The position numbers were made by a program, and so were the translations under genes. The notes beneath the pieces were generated by a model that saw nothing but the letters and a program-made list of their open reading frames with translations, was not told the DNA's origin and did not search any database. This document shows, one piece after another, positions 6,511 to 15,724 of a stretch of DNA of 23,433 bases. Position 1 is the stretch's first letter. The number at the start of each line of letters is the position of its first letter. Origin of the DNA: Lentisphaerota bacterium (GTDB lineage Bacteria; Verrucomicrobiota; Kiritimatiellia; RFP12; UBA1067); NCBI GenBank assembly GCA_015061765.1, contig SUVZ01000012.1:1-23433 (forward strand). Direction: 5' to 3'.

Positions 6511-6641
6511 TATTCAAAATCATCGCTTCCACAAATGCAATCCTGCAGAAGACAAACCATGTTCATTGTTTATAAACCATGGACATGGTCAATGCAGAAA
6601 TTTTTCCCAAAAGCAACATCAACAAACATCCCTTTTTCAAG
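6511..6641. repeat. Intergenic repeat block, copy 2
   Basis: An uninterrupted copy of the block also found at 3109-3346 and 22871-23006, with CCATGTTCATTGTTTATAAA followed by CCATGGACATGGTC in the centre. It lies about 80 nt upstream of the promoter of leader copy 2. No palindrome follows it in this copy. The spacing to the promoter differs from copy 3 (about 40 nt), so it need not be a promoter part. Confidence 0.7.
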
Positions 6642-6715
6642 GTTTCCTTCCCGTTACGTTCCTTCACATTGACAGATTCAATCGAATTTGCGACTTTGGG
6701 TAAAAAACCTATCCC

Positions 6716-6768
6716 AAAACAAAAATCGCGGAAATCCTAAGGCTTTCGATGGCTGACTCCGCGATTTT
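6716..6768 (-). terminator. Terminator after the restriction operon
   Basis: AAAATCGCGGA at 6768-6758 (minus strand) pairs perfectly with TCCGCGATTTT at 6732-6722. The 11-bp stem closes a 25-nt loop and is followed by TGTTTTGGG. It lies about 60 nt after the stop of the zinc-finger membrane protein and would end the operon transcript. Confidence 0.65.
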
Positions 6769-6830
6769 GCGAGTACATCTATCGTTTCTTCATAAATCAT
6801 TATTATCGTCAGAACCGATTGCACTCTTAA

Positions 6831-7145
6831 TTAATAAGCGGAAACTTTCCCTTCATGTGTAATTGCAATATCATTCACATAACAATCTTCACAATAATAT
6901 TTACTACAAATTCCACACCAGTTTACTTCATCGTACTCTTTACATTCGCTACATATACGTCGCTCACGAGACCTAAATCTACTTTTTGACCATCTTGTGA
7001 TGGTATGGGTTTTCACTTTCTCATCATGAGCTTTAAAATACTCATTACGCCGCCAATCATCATACACATGGCATCCCTTAATTAAACCAATCCAAGCTCC
7101 AATTGCAACCAGAATTAACAATCCACAACCTAACTTCTCTTTCAT
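6831..7145 (-). CDS. Small membrane protein with a six-cysteine zinc-binding tail
   Basis: 104 residues. The N-terminus carries one hydrophobic segment (about 5-24, GCGLLILVAIGAWIGLIKGC). A basic middle follows, and the C-terminal part has three CxxC pairs: CSEC, CGIC and CEDC, spaced as CxxC-x8-CxxC-x4-CxxC, which should bind one or two zinc ions. ATG at 7145 with AGGTGAG upstream, 13 nt after the stop of the RelE-UvrD gene, so it is the last gene of the restriction operon and lies just before its terminator. The family is not recognised. Membrane anchoring within a restriction operon is unusual; a role in sensing or localisation would be speculation. Confidence 0.65.
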   Translation of the reverse strand: MKEKLGCGLLILVAIGAWIGLIKGCHVYDDWRRNEYFKAHDEKVKTHTITRWSKSRFRSRERRICSECKEYDEVNWCGICSKYYCEDCYVNDIAITHEGKVSAY

Positions 7146-7158
7146 TACTCACCTACTT

Positions 7159-9222
7159 TCAATTATTCATGTCTAATAACAATTCTGACGGCACTCCTGC
7201 AGATGTTACCAATAAATAATCACGCGCTCTAGTACAAGCCACATACAAAAGATTTCGTTCCGTATCATAAATCTCTTCAATTCCAGCAACTAAATCTGCC
7301 TCGGCTAAACGCTCTGGAGATGGTATTACATCATTATCGCATGCCATTACTACTACTGCTTGGTACTCTAATCCTTTTGATTCGAGCATTTTTACAATAG
7401 CCGGCTTAGATATTTCTTCATTGTAATAACTCATTTCCAACGCAGCCCACGCACGAAAACGCTCTCGTTCACTTCTATAGAATAATGCGACCGCCTTTCC
7501 TGGAATCTTTAAATCTAATAAAAGATGGTTAAGATATTCTGCCACGCCTTTTATTTCTTCTTCCTGTGTAGCATATTTTCTAATCTCTGGCTTTGGGCCT
7601 GACAATAACGACACCGTTCCTTTTCTATTCTGGGATTCACCGTCCGCATCAGATTGTTCTAAATCTGCTAATCGATCAGCCATTGTACGAATTTGATGAG
7701 TAGTCCGATAATTAACCTTCAATACTCGGCTCCTCCCTCTCAAATCAATACCGTGAGACTTCCATGGGAAAGAAAACCGTATTATCCTCTGACCGATATC
7801 TCCTGCAAAAAATGCCCGCCCTTCTCTACCTAAATAAGCAGTCAGAAAGTCCAACTCAATCTCACACAAATCCTGACACTCGTCAACAACAATATAACTA
7901 AACAACCTGGAAGCATCTGAATTAGATTGAAAATAATTCATCAATTTGGCAAACATCTGATTTGTCGTTATATATTCATCCAATTCATTAATTCCATGAT
8001 AAACTTTCTCAACTACTTTCCAAATCTGCCGTCTGCTATTTGCCGCTAACCTTGTATGCACGCCTCGCCTAAGAGCCTTCATATAGGCCTCTTCATTATT
8101 TAACTGCCGAGGCTCTATAACACGCTTAAATTCAGAAAGGACAAAGGACGGTGTTATTCCATCAGGCAAACAATCCTTCATCTGATTAAGCATACTATAT
8201 GCTTCGCAATAAAGCATATCGTTTGGTATAACTTTCAAGCCTTTTGGGAATATCCGCTCATACAATCCTTTTGCAAATCCAACTAGCGACAACACTTGAA
8301 CGCGCTCAAACTCCCTCGGCAACAACAACCCCCTTAATCTGCGCTTCAAATCATCAACAAGCACATCAGAAAACGTAACTACAAGTACATTTTCATTAGA
8401 CATTTCTTTAAGCAAATGCCGCACATGATGCAACGCAACCACCGTCTTACCGGTTCCCGCTCCACCACATACGCGATACGGACCATCATAGAAACGATAT
8501 GCGATTTTTCTCTGCGAAGGATGCAGATAGACACACCAAGTATCCCAATCCTGATTCTTTAACGCTGCCGCTAAATCATCATCCTCCGAAACAACCCACC
8601 AATCACCAGTCTCCCATTTAGGCGTCTCAATTATGGGATTAGCATCAGTTACGGGCTTCTTAACCGGGACTTCCCCTACTGCTATTGATAATACCGCTTC
8701 CGCCGCATCAGAAGGAAGATGCTCTTGCGCTATATTTAAAAGTTCATCTTCATTAGTGGACGACCAAACCTTATCTACCCATATCTCAGGAATACCATAC
8801 TCTAGAAGATCGTCCTTTTTGATTCCGAGCTTTTCACAAATTGACTTAGACAATCCGACAACAGTAGAATCCTCATTTTGAGATATTTCACCTTTTACTT
8901 CCGGTATCTCAACAATCTGCATCGCACCGGTCTTCGGATGAGCTTCAAGAAAATGGCGACTCGCCCATAAATACGCCTTGTCATGATGATCCGTCCAGCA
9001 AAGAATCATCAGACCATTCTCTTCTCTTTTTAAAATTATTCTTAAGTCTCCATTTGCATAAGCGCTCCACCACCCTGCGTTCCCATCCACTTTATGAAGA
9101 GACAATGTTGACGCCGTCGGATCCATCTGCAACTCAAGAACCGTCCGCGAAACAACCCCCTGCTCCTTTTGCGTAAGGCGCTTAAGTTGTTTGACAAATG
9201 ATTGGGCAAGTATTAATGACAT
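7159..9222 (-). CDS. UvrD-like helicase fused to an N-terminal RelE/ParE-like domain
   Basis: 687 residues. Residues 1-90 (LAQSFVKQLKRLTQKEQG, then WWSAYANGDLRIILKREENG) have the RelE/ParE toxin fold pattern. A linker of about 150 residues follows, then a superfamily 1 helicase core: Walker A GGAGTGKT at 253-260, motif II DECQD at 447-451, LKVNYRTTHQIR, LESKGLEYQAVVVM (motif V) and YVACTRARDYLLV (motif VI). It would use ATP to translocate on DNA or RNA. The ATG at 9222 is separated from the Mod stop by one base, so the genes are translationally coupled. Typical RelE catalytic residues cannot be assigned by eye, so the N-terminal domain may bind rather than cut RNA. Its neighbours place it in phage defence. 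Confidence 0.85.
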   Translation of the reverse strand: MSLILAQSFVKQLKRLTQKEQGVVSRTVLELQMDPTASTLSLHKVDGNAGWWSAYANGDLRIILKREENGLMILCWTDHHDKAYLWASRHFLEAHPKTGAMQIVEIPEVKGEISQNEDSTVVGLSKSICEKLGIKKDDLLEYGIPEIWVDKVWSSTNEDELLNIAQEHLPSDAAEAVLSIAVGEVPVKKPVTDANPIIETPKWETGDWWVVSEDDDLAAALKNQDWDTWCVYLHPSQRKIAYRFYDGPYRVCGGAGTGKTVVALHHVRHLLKEMSNENVLVVTFSDVLVDDLKRRLRGLLLPREFERVQVLSLVGFAKGLYERIFPKGLKVIPNDMLYCEAYSMLNQMKDCLPDGITPSFVLSEFKRVIEPRQLNNEEAYMKALRRGVHTRLAANSRRQIWKVVEKVYHGINELDEYITTNQMFAKLMNYFQSNSDASRLFSYIVVDECQDLCEIELDFLTAYLGREGRAFFAGDIGQRIIRFSFPWKSHGIDLRGRSRVLKVNYRTTHQIRTMADRLADLEQSDADGESQNRKGTVSLLSGPKPEIRKYATQEEEIKGVAEYLNHLLLDLKIPGKAVALFYRSERERFRAWAALEMSYYNEEISKPAIVKMLESKGLEYQAVVVMACDNDVIPSPERLAEADLVAGIEEIYDTERNLLYVACTRARDYLLVTSAGVPSELLLDMNN

Positions 9223-9223
9223 A

Positions 9224-12004
9224 TTACACCTTGAATATCTTTATTACCTCATCACCGAAATGGTTTATCACTTTTACCGCTATTTCCCCAGACTTTGGAC
9301 GCGGAAATGGACGCGATACTGTTTTAGACACACTCTCCCATTCCTCCTCATCAATATCATTCTTAAGGAATGTCTTAAAAGCCTTGTAGGCATCATCCTT
9401 TCCTGGGAAGTATACTTGCCTCGCCCAGAACGCTTCTCCTGAATAATCCGTATCAAGCATCCAACAGTCTATCGCATCGGCATTATCGCTTCTTACTTCA
9501 TCCTTTTTAGGATCATAAACGTCAACTCCACGAATCGTCACAATATAAAGGTCATCTTCAGTATGCTCAATTGCTATATCGGGCTCACCAAAAATAACAA
9601 ACGGATTGCCGCTTGACGTATCCTTCAAATCAGTCGACATATGAAGGTCGCTGTTCATTCTTGCCAGCATCACCTTGATTTTACCAAAAGTCGACGCTCC
9701 CCCTTCCTCAACATACGCTTCAAAATTAAACGCACAATAAATTAACGCGTCAAAACCGCATTCAAGCGCTTCTCTTGAAGCATTACGCATATCAAGCCTC
9801 GTCACCGAACCAAACTCTGGTCCAAATGCTATTGCATAGCGCTTTGTCTTTTTATTATCCTCAACCTCACTATAAGCCTCTGCTGCGATATACTTACCCC
9901 CGCCCCAAGGCTCAACTCCCGAAAAAGTTATTTTATCACCCTTCCTCGCCTGTTTTATGCCAGAGCGTCTAAGAGCTCGTATCATACGAGCGACGTAATT
10001 TGCCCCATTACCGTAATCGATATCATGAGCTAACTTAATGGCTGGATCAGTCAACGAACCATTTGCCTCTGAAATAAGAGACCTTACCGGCGCTATAGAC
10101 TCAACAGTAAACGGACCCGCGACGCGAACTCGTTTCTTATCTTCGTATGGTTTATCATAAAGATATTCTGTATCTGCAGAACGCGCAATAGAATCATCAA
10201 TTTCTTTCTGCCGCGTTCTCCTCATTTCAACAAACTTCTGATGACTCGCTTTCTTCTCTTTACTCCATTCATCTAAAGCCTCGAATGGCACTTCCCATTC
10301 TTCCTTAATTCCCAATTCCTCCCTTAACTGCAAACTCTCTGCCTCGTACTTCTCCCAAATCGTATCAATCTCACTGTTATTGGCAATCGCTTTCAAGGTA
10401 ATATGCGGAACTCGCTCATATACAAAGCCCTGAGACAACTTGTTGTAAGTAGGTCTCTGAATAAATTTACCCGTAATTTCCATTTCCTTCTTAAGCCCCG
10501 CCTCTGAATCAGCTAACAGATAATACGGATACTTTGAAGTCATAAGACGCTTGCGCGCTAGAGCCAATGCTACGCGAGACGTATCAATTGTAATCCAACG
10601 TCGTCCCCACTGCTCAGCGACCGTTGCAGTCGTACCCGAGCCACATGTTGGATCAAGAACAAGATCACCAGGATCCGTGCACATTAGCATGCACCGTTGA
10701 ATAATTGCTTCCGTGGTCTGTACAACATATATCTTCGGAGAGTTAAACCCACCTGTAGTTGTATCCGTCCATACATTTGTTACCGGGAAGGCCTTAAAAT
10801 CATCAAGGTATCTGATGTACGCAAGCGTTTTCTCCCCTCTTGTAATACGCCCGGCTTTTGCTAAACGAGTCATTCCATCTGGACAACTTGCCTTCCAATG
10901 GCTTGTCATCTTTGGCGCATACACGGTTCCACCAAACTGAAACTGCTGCTTCGTTGACGAAGCACCCTGTGAGGTTAGGTCGCTAAACTTATAGCGCCGC
11001 CCATTCGAATCGATCTTCTTGTATGCGGAAGCGCCTTCTCCTTCGACCGATTTCTCTTTGAACAATGGACGCCATTTGCACAATGAACTGTTCTTAGCAA
11101 ACCACAAAATATGATTTGTCACATTGCTTATGAACAAACTACTAAACCCACTAGTAGATGTGTATGTGATCTGGCTAACGAAATTCACCTCACCAAACAC
11201 CTCCTCCATGACGGCCCTAACCTTGTGGACATTGGCGTCACCAATCTGCACAAAGATGCTGCCGGATTCTGAAAGCAAATCACGGGCTACGACAAAGCGA
11301 TCCCTCAAATAGCCAAGGTAAGAATGGACACCGTTGTGCCATGTATCGCGGAATGCCTTAACCATCTCCGGCTCGCGGGTGATGTCCTCCTTCTTTCCGT
11401 CCTTGACGTTGGTGTTTTTCGTCGATGGTTGCCAATTAGAATTAAACTTAATTCCATAAGGCGGATCAAAATAAATCATCTGCACCTTGCCGCGAATACG
11501 CTCATTCTCTGCCAGTGAAGCCATAACCTGCAAAGAATCTCCAAGAATCATACGATTCTTCCATCCTTCTTCATGGTTATAGTAACACGGCTTCGCATTA
11601 GGATCAAAATCTTCCGACAGCATAGCGAATGTCTGCTGAGCATCCGCCGCGTCACGACGAATGGCCGTCTGCCGCTTCATTTCTTCAATCAACATCCTTG
11701 GGAATATCTTCTCCTGCTGATATATAAACGGCGCGGCAGTTTCAAGCTCATTAATATCATTCTTTTGCTTACCACGCCAAATATACTGAGGATCCAAATC
11801 GGGGTCGCGCTCCGCAAATTCCTTTTCCAAATCAGCTCCTCCGTTATTAAGACTATACTTTACATTAGGAGCCGAAACTCCAATTAAGTCTTCGGGGCTA
11901 ATTCCACTACACTCTCCAGTAAAAATTGTCGTGCGCTTATACTCATCTTGCAAATTATAATCCGACACTTCAATATTAGAAGACTTTTTCGAACTCTTAG
12001 CCAT
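9224..12004 (-). CDS. mod: Type III restriction-modification DNA methyltransferase (Mod)
   Basis: 926 residues. The order of motifs is that of beta-class N6-adenine methyltransferases: catalytic motif IV DPPY at 180-183 (IYFDPPYGIKFNSNW), then the SAM-binding motif I DPTCGSGTT at 451-459, with GDSLQVMASL upstream of motif IV. It methylates adenine in a specific site and also supplies target recognition to the complex with Res. The protein is longer than classical Mod proteins (about 650), with an extra C-terminal region of about 350 residues that may contribute recognition or partner binding. ATG 12004 follows the Res stop by 4 nt and has AAAGGAAAGG upstream. The operon is AT-rich compared with the flanking genes, consistent with horizontal transfer. 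Confidence 0.93.
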   Translation of the reverse strand: MAKSSKKSSNIEVSDYNLQDEYKRTTIFTGECSGISPEDLIGVSAPNVKYSLNNGGADLEKEFAERDPDLDPQYIWRGKQKNDINELETAAPFIYQQEKIFPRMLIEEMKRQTAIRRDAADAQQTFAMLSEDFDPNAKPCYYNHEEGWKNRMILGDSLQVMASLAENERIRGKVQMIYFDPPYGIKFNSNWQPSTKNTNVKDGKKEDITREPEMVKAFRDTWHNGVHSYLGYLRDRFVVARDLLSESGSIFVQIGDANVHKVRAVMEEVFGEVNFVSQITYTSTSGFSSLFISNVTNHILWFAKNSSLCKWRPLFKEKSVEGEGASAYKKIDSNGRRYKFSDLTSQGASSTKQQFQFGGTVYAPKMTSHWKASCPDGMTRLAKAGRITRGEKTLAYIRYLDDFKAFPVTNVWTDTTTGGFNSPKIYVVQTTEAIIQRCMLMCTDPGDLVLDPTCGSGTTATVAEQWGRRWITIDTSRVALALARKRLMTSKYPYYLLADSEAGLKKEMEITGKFIQRPTYNKLSQGFVYERVPHITLKAIANNSEIDTIWEKYEAESLQLREELGIKEEWEVPFEALDEWSKEKKASHQKFVEMRRTRQKEIDDSIARSADTEYLYDKPYEDKKRVRVAGPFTVESIAPVRSLISEANGSLTDPAIKLAHDIDYGNGANYVARMIRALRRSGIKQARKGDKITFSGVEPWGGGKYIAAEAYSEVEDNKKTKRYAIAFGPEFGSVTRLDMRNASREALECGFDALIYCAFNFEAYVEEGGASTFGKIKVMLARMNSDLHMSTDLKDTSSGNPFVIFGEPDIAIEHTEDDLYIVTIRGVDVYDPKKDEVRSDNADAIDCWMLDTDYSGEAFWARQVYFPGKDDAYKAFKTFLKNDIDEEEWESVSKTVSRPFPRPKSGEIAVKVINHFGDEVIKIFKV

Positions 12005-12008
12005 TGTA

Positions 12009-15000
12009 TCAAGCCTTTCCTTTATTCATCAAACTATTAATTGATTCTGCATATGCCTTACGACAATTTTCCAATAAGGCATCATCACTTGAAAAACCAT
12101 CCAGCTCAAAATGATCTTTATTAAGTTCTAAGAATACCCACCGGCCATAAGTTTTCAGCTTATTGACACCTGGTATCCAGTATGTTTCCATTGTAGACTT
12201 TTTGGCGTTAGCATCGATATAACGATACCCTTTAACTTCTAAAACGAGATGAAGAGGATCCTCGGGGCCATGTCCATCATCAACCAATACTATAAAGTCA
12301 GGTTGATACTGACGTTGCTCATTACCTATCACATATGGAACTTCGAACCCAAGGCCATAATTCTTAACATATGCTATTGTTGTATCACATTCTTCAAGAA
12401 TGCGGCACATAATGGTTTCCCACTTAGAATCACACACGGCATAATTTACATGACTTGAAGTTTCTCGCGTCTCATGCAAGATTTTCTTGTTTCGAGAAAT
12501 TCTAAAGTTCACCACTGAAGTAGACCCAGTTGGCAAGAAATCATCCAGCAAAACCGAGACACTCATCTTGTCATCATCCGTCGCAGCGCGAACTATTGCA
12601 TCATTAACGCGATTACACGCCTCATCGCAAAGATTGGGAAATTCAACAACTACCTCTTCTGGAACATTATAACAACGCAGATATCCGTCTTCTATCCATT
12701 CAGTAAAAAGTCGTTTAACCTGACCGAACAAATGTATTCTATCCATCGTGGCATATTGATTTGTCGAATAAAATTTCTCGATAAAACGCTTGGACAAATG
12801 CATAATAACATCTGATCTTCGACGATGTCCGCCCTCGTATTTAAGAATATTACTTTCCCCGACCACGCCTTTGATTCTTACAATAGTAGGTCCTGTTTCT
12901 CCTTGAGAAATTTCAAGAATTGAAGATTCAGTAAACTTGGCATCCAACACTAAATGCCCTTTTTCTAGTTCTAAATAATATCCAAGCACACGAGGGAAAC
13001 GAATTTTTAAGTACTCTCGTTCGGGGTTTACCGCATGAACGTGAACAATATCGGGAGGTAAAATAGGAGGTGGATTTTTTACGCCCGATGCAAAATGGAA
13101 CGGAATGCCGAATATATCTGAATATTCAGGTGTAAAAAGTCCCGTAACATTATCAGCTTCATAATTTAATCGGCGCAAACCTCTACCTACAACTTGCTCA
13201 CAGAGAAGTTGCGTCCCGAAGGCGCGAATACCCAATATGTGAGTAACGGTGTTCGCATCCCATCCTTCGGTTAACATAGATACCGAAACTACGCAGCGGA
13301 TTGACTCCCCTAGTTTACCCGGCTTGCCGACCGTATTCATAACCTCTCGAAGAACATCTTCATCGGTTAACTTTTCGGCCTTTTGCATTTCGCCGCGATT
13401 ACGAAGTTCTCTCTTAAAAATTTCAATTTCTTCAGACGCGGCATTTCGGAACTCATCTGAAAGCGATTCGCCGGCTTCGAGCTGAGTTGAGTCTATAAGC
13501 AATGTTCGAGGACGCGATAAAGGTTGATCTTCTTCATCAAAATTATCAAAAAGTGGACACGCGCCCTTTTCGTGATGCACAGCTCCGTCCTTATCCTCGA
13601 CATCATACCCGCTGATATAGCGATATACAATCTTAGAAATCGCCGTATTTTGACAGACTATGATAAAACACGGAGGCATCTTACATCCTGCATTTTCCCA
13701 ATCCGAAAAAACGCGCTTATATCCGCTATATAGAACCTCAATGGCAGCTCTTAATAAATTCGGAATATTCTTAGGATTATAGGCGTCTGCTTTCGCCTTG
13801 CCCTTTATTGCACAGAACGCTTTACCAATCTTGTCTTTTTTCAAATGCTTCCAAAGCTCTCTGTACTTGGGAAGCTCTTCAATCGTCACATCATTATCAT
13901 CTACCGGAATACGCGGCAATTTTACAATGCCGCACTCCAGAGCATCCATAAGGGAAAAGTCACAAACTGTCCATGGAAATAACGTACCTTCCTTATATCC
14001 GCTACCGCTCAAGAAAAAAGGTGTTGCTGAAAGATCCACAACCTTCGCCTTAGGCATTTTATTGCGGATTGCTTCGAGACCTGAAATCCACAATCGTGCA
14101 GCTTCTTCATTTTTCTTAGCTTCATCTTTCAATTCAGATTCTATAGCGCCTTCTTCTTCAGCTTCCGCATCTTGAGGACGCTGACGATAACAGTGATGAG
14201 CTTCATCATTTATCATTAAAATGTTTTTAAGCCCTGCCGCATCTCCTAAAACCCGGCTAATCATTTGACCAGCCGTTTCTACCATTTGAGGACCACCTTC
14301 ACCAGTTGGTCCTACCAACATAGCTTTCGTTCCAGAAGAAAGTTCCATTACACTTTTACGCTGAAAAGCATGATAATTCGTAATCACGATCCTAGCAGAC
14401 TCTACAAGCTGAAGCATATCCTTTGGAACAAGATTACGATGCTCATAGTACGACTCAGTATCATTTGGGAATAGAACTCTAAGTCTGTCTTTAATAGTAA
14501 TGCCTGGTGTAGTTATCAAAAAGCCATTTGTAAACTTATCACTGACTCCATGGCGCACAGCATTAATTGTCTGCCACGCAATAATCATGGCCATGACAGT
14601 AGTTTTTCCAGCACCAGTAGCTAATTTCAATGCAATTCGATAAAGCAAGGGATCCGCATTAGCATTAGCAATAGCAATTTTCTCAAGGAAAGACTTTCCA
14701 GCAACAGTAGAATTAGCAACCTCAACAAGCCAAATAAGCGTCTCAACAGCTTCCACCTGACAGAAGAACGGCCTAATATCTGGAAAATTATCTCCATTTC
14801 TCCAATGCCTTAAAAGCCTCGCAGTTTCAGGCGTAACATTCCACTTCTCTTGAGGCAAGCGTCTCCATTCATCAACTTTAGCACGAATGGAATTAATAAA
14901 ATCATTTGTAGCGTAATCTACACCCTTATCTTCAATAGCAAATAAATCACCTTGATTACAATCCCCTATATGCTTAGCAACTGCAATAGGAGATTTTAAA

Positions 15001-15128
15001 CTTGAAGGACGCCTAAATTCAAGAATCTTTTCCGTAGGACGATTATCCCCATCCATTTCCCAATGTCTCCCGGGATACTCATACGGCGAGTTAAGAATTG
15101 GATTAATCGAAAAACTACTTTCGCTCAT
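12009..15128 (-). CDS. res: Type III restriction endonuclease subunit (Res), helicase plus PD-(D/E)xK nuclease
   Basis: 1039 residues from the chosen start. It has superfamily 2 helicase motifs: Walker A ATGAGKT at 170-176, NDEAHH at 307-312, VVDLSATPFF, and QVVGRGLRR (motif VI). The C-terminal nuclease shows PDFIV...LVLEVKGY, the PD-(D/E)xK signature. With Mod it forms the ATP-dependent complex that cuts unmethylated DNA. Start: I chose ATG 15128-15126 (MSESSFSINP) because the frame upstream to 15209 opens only with TTG and encodes Cys- and Gly-rich sequence unlike the family. GAAGAGACA precedes it weakly. First gene of the operon, with structured DNA upstream. Confidence 0.93.
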   Translation of the reverse strand: MSESSFSINPILNSPYEYPGRHWEMDGDNRPTEKILEFRRPSSLKSPIAVAKHIGDCNQGDLFAIEDKGVDYATNDFINSIRAKVDEWRRLPQEKWNVTPETARLLRHWRNGDNFPDIRPFFCQVEAVETLIWLVEVANSTVAGKSFLEKIAIANANADPLLYRIALKLATGAGKTTVMAMIIAWQTINAVRHGVSDKFTNGFLITTPGITIKDRLRVLFPNDTESYYEHRNLVPKDMLQLVESARIVITNYHAFQRKSVMELSSGTKAMLVGPTGEGGPQMVETAGQMISRVLGDAAGLKNILMINDEAHHCYRQRPQDAEAEEEGAIESELKDEAKKNEEAARLWISGLEAIRNKMPKAKVVDLSATPFFLSGSGYKEGTLFPWTVCDFSLMDALECGIVKLPRIPVDDNDVTIEELPKYRELWKHLKKDKIGKAFCAIKGKAKADAYNPKNIPNLLRAAIEVLYSGYKRVFSDWENAGCKMPPCFIIVCQNTAISKIVYRYISGYDVEDKDGAVHHEKGACPLFDNFDEEDQPLSRPRTLLIDSTQLEAGESLSDEFRNAASEEIEIFKRELRNRGEMQKAEKLTDEDVLREVMNTVGKPGKLGESIRCVVSVSMLTEGWDANTVTHILGIRAFGTQLLCEQVVGRGLRRLNYEADNVTGLFTPEYSDIFGIPFHFASGVKNPPPILPPDIVHVHAVNPEREYLKIRFPRVLGYYLELEKGHLVLDAKFTESSILEISQGETGPTIVRIKGVVGESNILKYEGGHRRRSDVIMHLSKRFIEKFYSTNQYATMDRIHLFGQVKRLFTEWIEDGYLRCYNVPEEVVVEFPNLCDEACNRVNDAIVRAATDDDKMSVSVLLDDFLPTGSTSVVNFRISRNKKILHETRETSSHVNYAVCDSKWETIMCRILEECDTTIAYVKNYGLGFEVPYVIGNEQRQYQPDFIVLVDDGHGPEDPLHLVLEVKGYRYIDANAKKSTMETYWIPGVNKLKTYGRWVFLELNKDHFELDGFSSDDALLENCRKAYAESINSLMNKGKA

Positions 15129-15200
15129 GTCTACATGTCTCTTCTGCCCGCTTCTTCCACCAAGGCACGCAACGCCAAGCGGACAAAAGAAAACGCGGCG

Positions 15201-15292
15201 TGCCTTCAAAACTACGTCTTGTAGAAGGCATCGCCAAACGCCCTTTCAGAAACAATAGTATGAGACACGCCACGTGTGAGTACACACGTAGC
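15201..15292 (-). other. Two hairpins in the region upstream of res
   Basis: Arms TGCCTTC (15201-15207) and GAAGGCA (15224-15230) enclose a CTAC/GTAG inner pair. A second hairpin, 15269-15292, has ten pairs (GCCACGTGTG / CACACGTAGC, one wobble) and the loop AGTA. Both would form in the RNA leading to res if the transcript starts at the promoter near 15571. Function is not shown; attenuation or a regulator binding site are possible. Confidence 0.4.
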
Positions 15293-15408
15293 GCATCCTA
15301 CATATCTCGCTTCTGAAATGAAAATTGGCGATTTCTCTACAAAGCTCGATACGCAAGATTGCGTACGCTGTTGCAGGTTAGGTTGCCCACCCCGCAACTC
15401 GTTCCTAT

Positions 15409-15557
15409 TCGACTTATTAGTCGATAGTCGATAGTCTTCACTAACTACTGACTACTAACTACTAACCACTAATCTTTCGGAACCTCCTGCCGCGCCTTCT
15501 CCGCACGCGACTGGTCTATGTAAGTTTCAATCTCTCGTTAGATTTCATCCTTTCTTA
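15409..15557. repeat. Direct repeat left of the Fic gene, with a gene-tail remnant
   Basis: Matches 16831-17028 in order: runs of TAGTCGATAGTC, ACTAACTACTAACTACTAAC, TTTCGGAACCTCCTGCCG, TTAGATTTCATCCTTT. On the minus strand it also encodes a short C-terminal tail, REIETYIDQSRAEKARQEVP (then KD and TAG), matching RLIESNIDQSRW at the other copy. Upstream on the minus strand it is joined to a promoter sequence nearly the same as that of the DUF3990 gene. No full gene is seen between 15210 and 15724. Confidence 0.6.
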
Positions 15558-15573
15558 GTGCGTACATTATACC
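15549..15573 (-). promoter_or_regulatory. Extended -10 promoter matching that of the DUF3990 operon
   Basis: The minus strand carries TGGTATAAT with the -10 at 15571-15566, then CACTAAGAAAGG. The same text occurs at 17992-17968 with two changes, upstream of the DUF3990 gene. Here it faces the res operon 440 nt away with only a gene-tail remnant between, so it may be the actual promoter for res or a leftover of a deleted operon. Confidence 0.5.
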
Positions 15574-15724
15574 AAACACCACTTTAATCTTCCACTCATC
15601 TGCCAAAATCTTGACAGCAAGACCATTCCCTGCCACCGCAAAACTCACGACTTGAACAAACCCCAATCCTGTAAATCTTATTAATACTGTCTAATGAACC
15701 ATCAACCCGAAACTCCAAACTCCC

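Noticed and set aside
15212..15397. Minus-strand open frame of 61 codons upstream of res
   Set aside because: Contains the hairpins at 15201-15292, has no motif, and its composition is unlike its neighbours.
15420..15475. Integron attC site or CRISPR array at the CTAACTA runs
   Set aside because: The units are degenerate heptamers without spacers, and there is no integrase or cas gene in the window.
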